Shown here: piece after piece, positions 14,997-16,602 of the stretch | Position numbering within the stretch: the stretch's first letter is position 1 | Layout: each line of letters begins with the position of its first letter | DNA from: CANLDA01 sp964021645 | Lineage (GTDB): Bacteria; Pseudomonadota; Alphaproteobacteria; Rhodobacterales; Rhodobacteraceae | NCBI GenBank assembly: GCA_964021645.1 | Contig: CAXIAD010000062.1 | Span: 1 to 16,602, forward strand | Length of the DNA: 16,602 nucleotides | Direction of reading: 5' to 3' | The notes under the pieces: generated by a model | Told to the model about the DNA's origin: nothing | The model's input: only the letters and a program-made list of their open reading frames with translations | The model's database searches: none | Program-made: the position numbers and the translations under genes

Positions 14997-15406
14997 GTCC
15001 CGCCGTATTAACCAAAACACAACTTTTCCACAATTTGCGTAAATTATGCTGATTTTGGAAACGGTGTGATATTTTTCGCCCCCTCATCCTCTGTGAAAAT
15101 TCTAGATATTTTATATTATTTACAGTAGATTACATATGCCGCCTCCCCACACGACCGCAATTCCCACACAAGCCGATCGCCCACTATCGTTTCGCAAATC
15201 GAAACAATACTCCCCTATATCTCGACCCAAACTGCCCTGATTTCGACAGATTTTTACTTTTTTTGGCCACATTCGCTTTCAGAACATTTTGAAATGAATG
15301 CGCTTCGTCGTATCAACAGTTCAGTAAGTAAGTGTTCGCGTCGATGTGTTTGTCGATGCGGTTTTCGAAATAGCCGGTGTGTCGTTGTGTGCGCCTGCTT
15401 GAACAT

Positions 15407-15590
15407 CCCCGATTGCTCGGGGCTTGGGGTCGCTGCCAAATTGGCCCAGTTCTTGCAGGAAAGATCACCCAAGTTTCGAAAGTTGTTGAGGAGCCGTCGT
15501 GTTGCAGCGACGGGCGTACGAGTATCCGGGGGCGCACCACTCAGGCGTGGTGAATATCGGAAATGTTTTTGGGCTGCTATCTGGCAGCTC
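15407..15590 (+). promoter_or_regulatory. Structured 5' leader of the RTX/Hint gene (four hairpins)
   Basis: Four perfect or near-perfect hairpins follow one another just before the start at 15620: CCCCGA/TCGGGG (15407-15422), CCGTCG/CGACGG (15494-15513), CACCAC/GTGGTG (15535-15552) and GGGCTGC/GCAGCTC with one G-U (15571-15590). The last ends about 15 bases before the G-rich ribosome binding site. This is compatible with an mRNA leader that controls translation or stability. I do not recognise a known riboswitch class. Confidence 0.4.
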
Positions 15591-15619
15591 TCACAGGTAA
15601 CCCCAGGGGGGAAGAAGAC

Positions 15620-16602
15620 ATGCCTAATGGGATAGTATCCGGTACGTCCGGTAATGATGTAATTGAGGTTGGCTACACCGGAGATCCGGAAGGCGACCTG
15701 ATTGATGCAGGCGATGGTATCAATGGCTCCGTAGGTGACGAAGACGTTGTGCGCGCTGGCGACGGCAATGATGCCGTTCTTAGTGGCGAGGGCGACGACA
15801 CCATTTATGGTGAAGACGGCGATGACCTACTGCAAAGCGAAAATGGCGACGACAAAGTTTTTGGCGGCGAAGGTGAAGACACGATCAAAACCGGCGACGG
15901 TAATGATATAGCCTTGGGCGAAGACGACGACGACAAAATTCTCGGCGAAGACGGTAACGATCTGCTCGTCGGCGGCGAAGGCCATGACATTCTGGACGGT
16001 GGTGCGGATGATGACATCCTTACTGGCGGCACCAGAACAGGTGGCGACGGCGACGATTCAATGTACGGCGGCGCTGGTAGTGACCGGTTTGACGTTGGCA
16101 CGGGTGGCGGCACAAAAACTGTCGAAGGCGACGCCTATTCAGGTTTGTTCGGTTTGGGCGGCCCTGCTGTTGATCCCGATGATATTGACGTTCTGCGCCT
16201 TGGTGGCGACGCGACAATCACGCTGGACAACGGCACCGTATTCAGCGGCACACCGGGTCAGGATTTTGACCTTGGCGCGCTAGGCTCTGAAACGGGTCAG
16301 GCTGTGTTGGCGGACGGTACTGTCGTGAACTTCAACGAGATCGAAACGATCAAAATTGTCGATCCCGAGACCATCATCTGCTTTACGCCGGGAACGATGA
16401 TCGCAACGGCACAGGGTGAACGCGACGTTCTATCCCTTAAGGTGGGCGACACCGTCATCACACGGGATAACGGGCTGCGTAAAATTGCGTGGGTCGGTCA
16501 GAAAAGCGTTGATCCAATGATGAAGCATGCGCATCCGGGCCTGCGTCCGGTGCTGCTCCATGCCGGCTCTTTGGTTCAAAACATGCCTGATCGCGACATC
16601 AT
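15620..16602 (+). CDS. RTX-repeat protein with Hint (Hint_2-type) domain, 3' end outside the window
   Basis: An open frame of 327 complete codons that continues past the window edge. The ATG at 15620 follows a G-rich ribosome binding site (GGGGGGAAG, about 15606-15614). Residues about 25-155 are acidic, Gly/Asp-rich RTX-type repeats (GDGNDAVLSGEGDDTIYGED and similar), which bind calcium outside the cell; such proteins are normally exported by a type I secretion system, and no N-terminal signal peptide is seen. From C254 the sequence CFTPGTMIATAQGERDVLSL, then VGDTVITRDNGLRKIAWVG, matches the start of Hint_2-type hedgehog/intein-like domains common in Rhodobacterales; Hint domains can cleave the chain at the residue before the Cys. 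Probably a secreted or surface protein, unrelated to the catabolic genes. Confidence 0.88.
   Translation, partial: MPNGIVSGTSGNDVIEVGYTGDPEGDLIDAGDGINGSVGDEDVVRAGDGNDAVLSGEGDDTIYGEDGDDLLQSENGDDKVFGGEGEDTIKTGDGNDIALGEDDDDKILGEDGNDLLVGGEGHDILDGGADDDILTGGTRTGGDGDDSMYGGAGSDRFDVGTGGGTKTVEGDAYSGLFGLGGPAVDPDDIDVLRLGGDATITLDNGTVFSGTPGQDFDLGALGSETGQAVLADGTVVNFNEIETIKIVDPETIICFTPGTMIATAQGERDVLSLKVGDTVITRDNGLRKIAWVGQKSVDPMMKHAHPGLRPVLLHAGSLVQNMPDRDI

Larger units (their letters stand above)
14648..15619. other. 972-bp gap without a convincing gene; inverted repeats and AT-rich stretch
   Basis: No open frame here has recognisable similarity or a good ribosome binding site. The gap contains a 12-bp direct repeat ATTTCACCGAAT (14757-14768 and 14814-14825), four copies of TTCGCAA in the same orientation (14806, 14901, 14925, 15191), a long imperfect hairpin (14953-14996), a GTTTCG/CGAAAC hairpin (15189-15205), an AT-rich stretch around 15095-15135 that could carry a promoter, and four further hairpins at 15407-15590 before the next gene. 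It most likely serves as the regulatory region and leader of the RTX/Hint gene. Confidence 0.6.

Noticed and set aside
14648..15300. A mobile-element remnant
   Set aside because: No transposase fragment, terminal inverted repeats or target duplication were found; lower GC alone is expected for a promoter region.
15294..15635. A 113-codon plus-strand open frame before the RTX/Hint gene
   Set aside because: It has no ribosome binding site, its sequence is Arg/Cys-rich and low in information, it runs through the hairpin leader, and it overlaps the well-supported start at 15620.
15660..16090. Tandem DNA repeats or a CRISPR-like array
   Set aside because: The periodicity is at protein level (RTX GGxGxD units with varied codons), not identical DNA repeats with spacers.
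15805..16113. A 102-codon minus-strand Ser/Pro-rich open frame
   Set aside because: It is the antisense shadow of the Gly/Asp RTX repeats.

Overview
The window looks like a chromosomal segment of an alphaproteobacterium, most likely a Rhodobacterales (Roseobacter-group) strain. The reasons are the kinds of genes present (a two-domain FAD/GcvT dehydrogenase, a GbcA/CntA-like Rieske oxygenase, a DUF3726 protein, an RTX protein with a Hint_2-type domain) and an intergenic element at about 8104-8171 of a type I recall from that order. No rRNA, tRNA, CRISPR array, transposase or integrase was seen.

Left part (7-6928): a covalent-FAD/GcvT demethylating dehydrogenase (minus strand) is divergent from a plus-strand run. 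That run holds an RpiR-type regulator broken by an in-frame TAG, a Rieske oxygenase with the bridging glutamate of quaternary-ammonium oxygenases, an Asp/Glu racemase/arylmalonate decarboxylase-like protein, a sulfotransferase-fold protein, a carboxymuconolactone decarboxylase-family protein and a RidA-family protein. The first four overlap or are tightly coupled. The simplest reading is a catabolic module for an N-methylated compound: the Rieske enzyme removes a methyl group from the quaternary nitrogen, the FAD/GcvT enzyme removes later ones and passes the one-carbon unit to tetrahydrofolate, and the other enzymes process the demethylated skeleton. The substrate cannot be read from the sequence, and no Rieske reductase is present here.

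Middle part (6941-13015, minus strand): an Ldh2-family NAD(P)-dependent oxidoreductase ends at a hairpin terminator between the convergent runs. Upstream of it is a compact four-gene operon read in the order aldehyde dehydrogenase, M19 dipeptidase-like protein, unrecognised 570-residue protein, DUF3726 protein, with junctions of 1 bp overlap, 6 bp gap and 4 bp overlap. The M19 protein appears to have lost most of its metal ligands. A LysR regulator is transcribed divergently from this operon, and the 96-bp gap carries several CTGAA/TTCAG half-sites.

Right part (13112-16602, plus strand): the LysR gene, a flavin reductase-family protein, a gap of about 970 bp without a convincing gene but rich in inverted repeats, and the 5' part of an acidic RTX-repeat protein with a Hint domain that runs off the window end. 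The strongest leads are the nonsense codon in the regulator, the unusual gene combination of the left module, the degenerate M19 protein with its two unknown partners, and the structured leader before the RTX/Hint gene.
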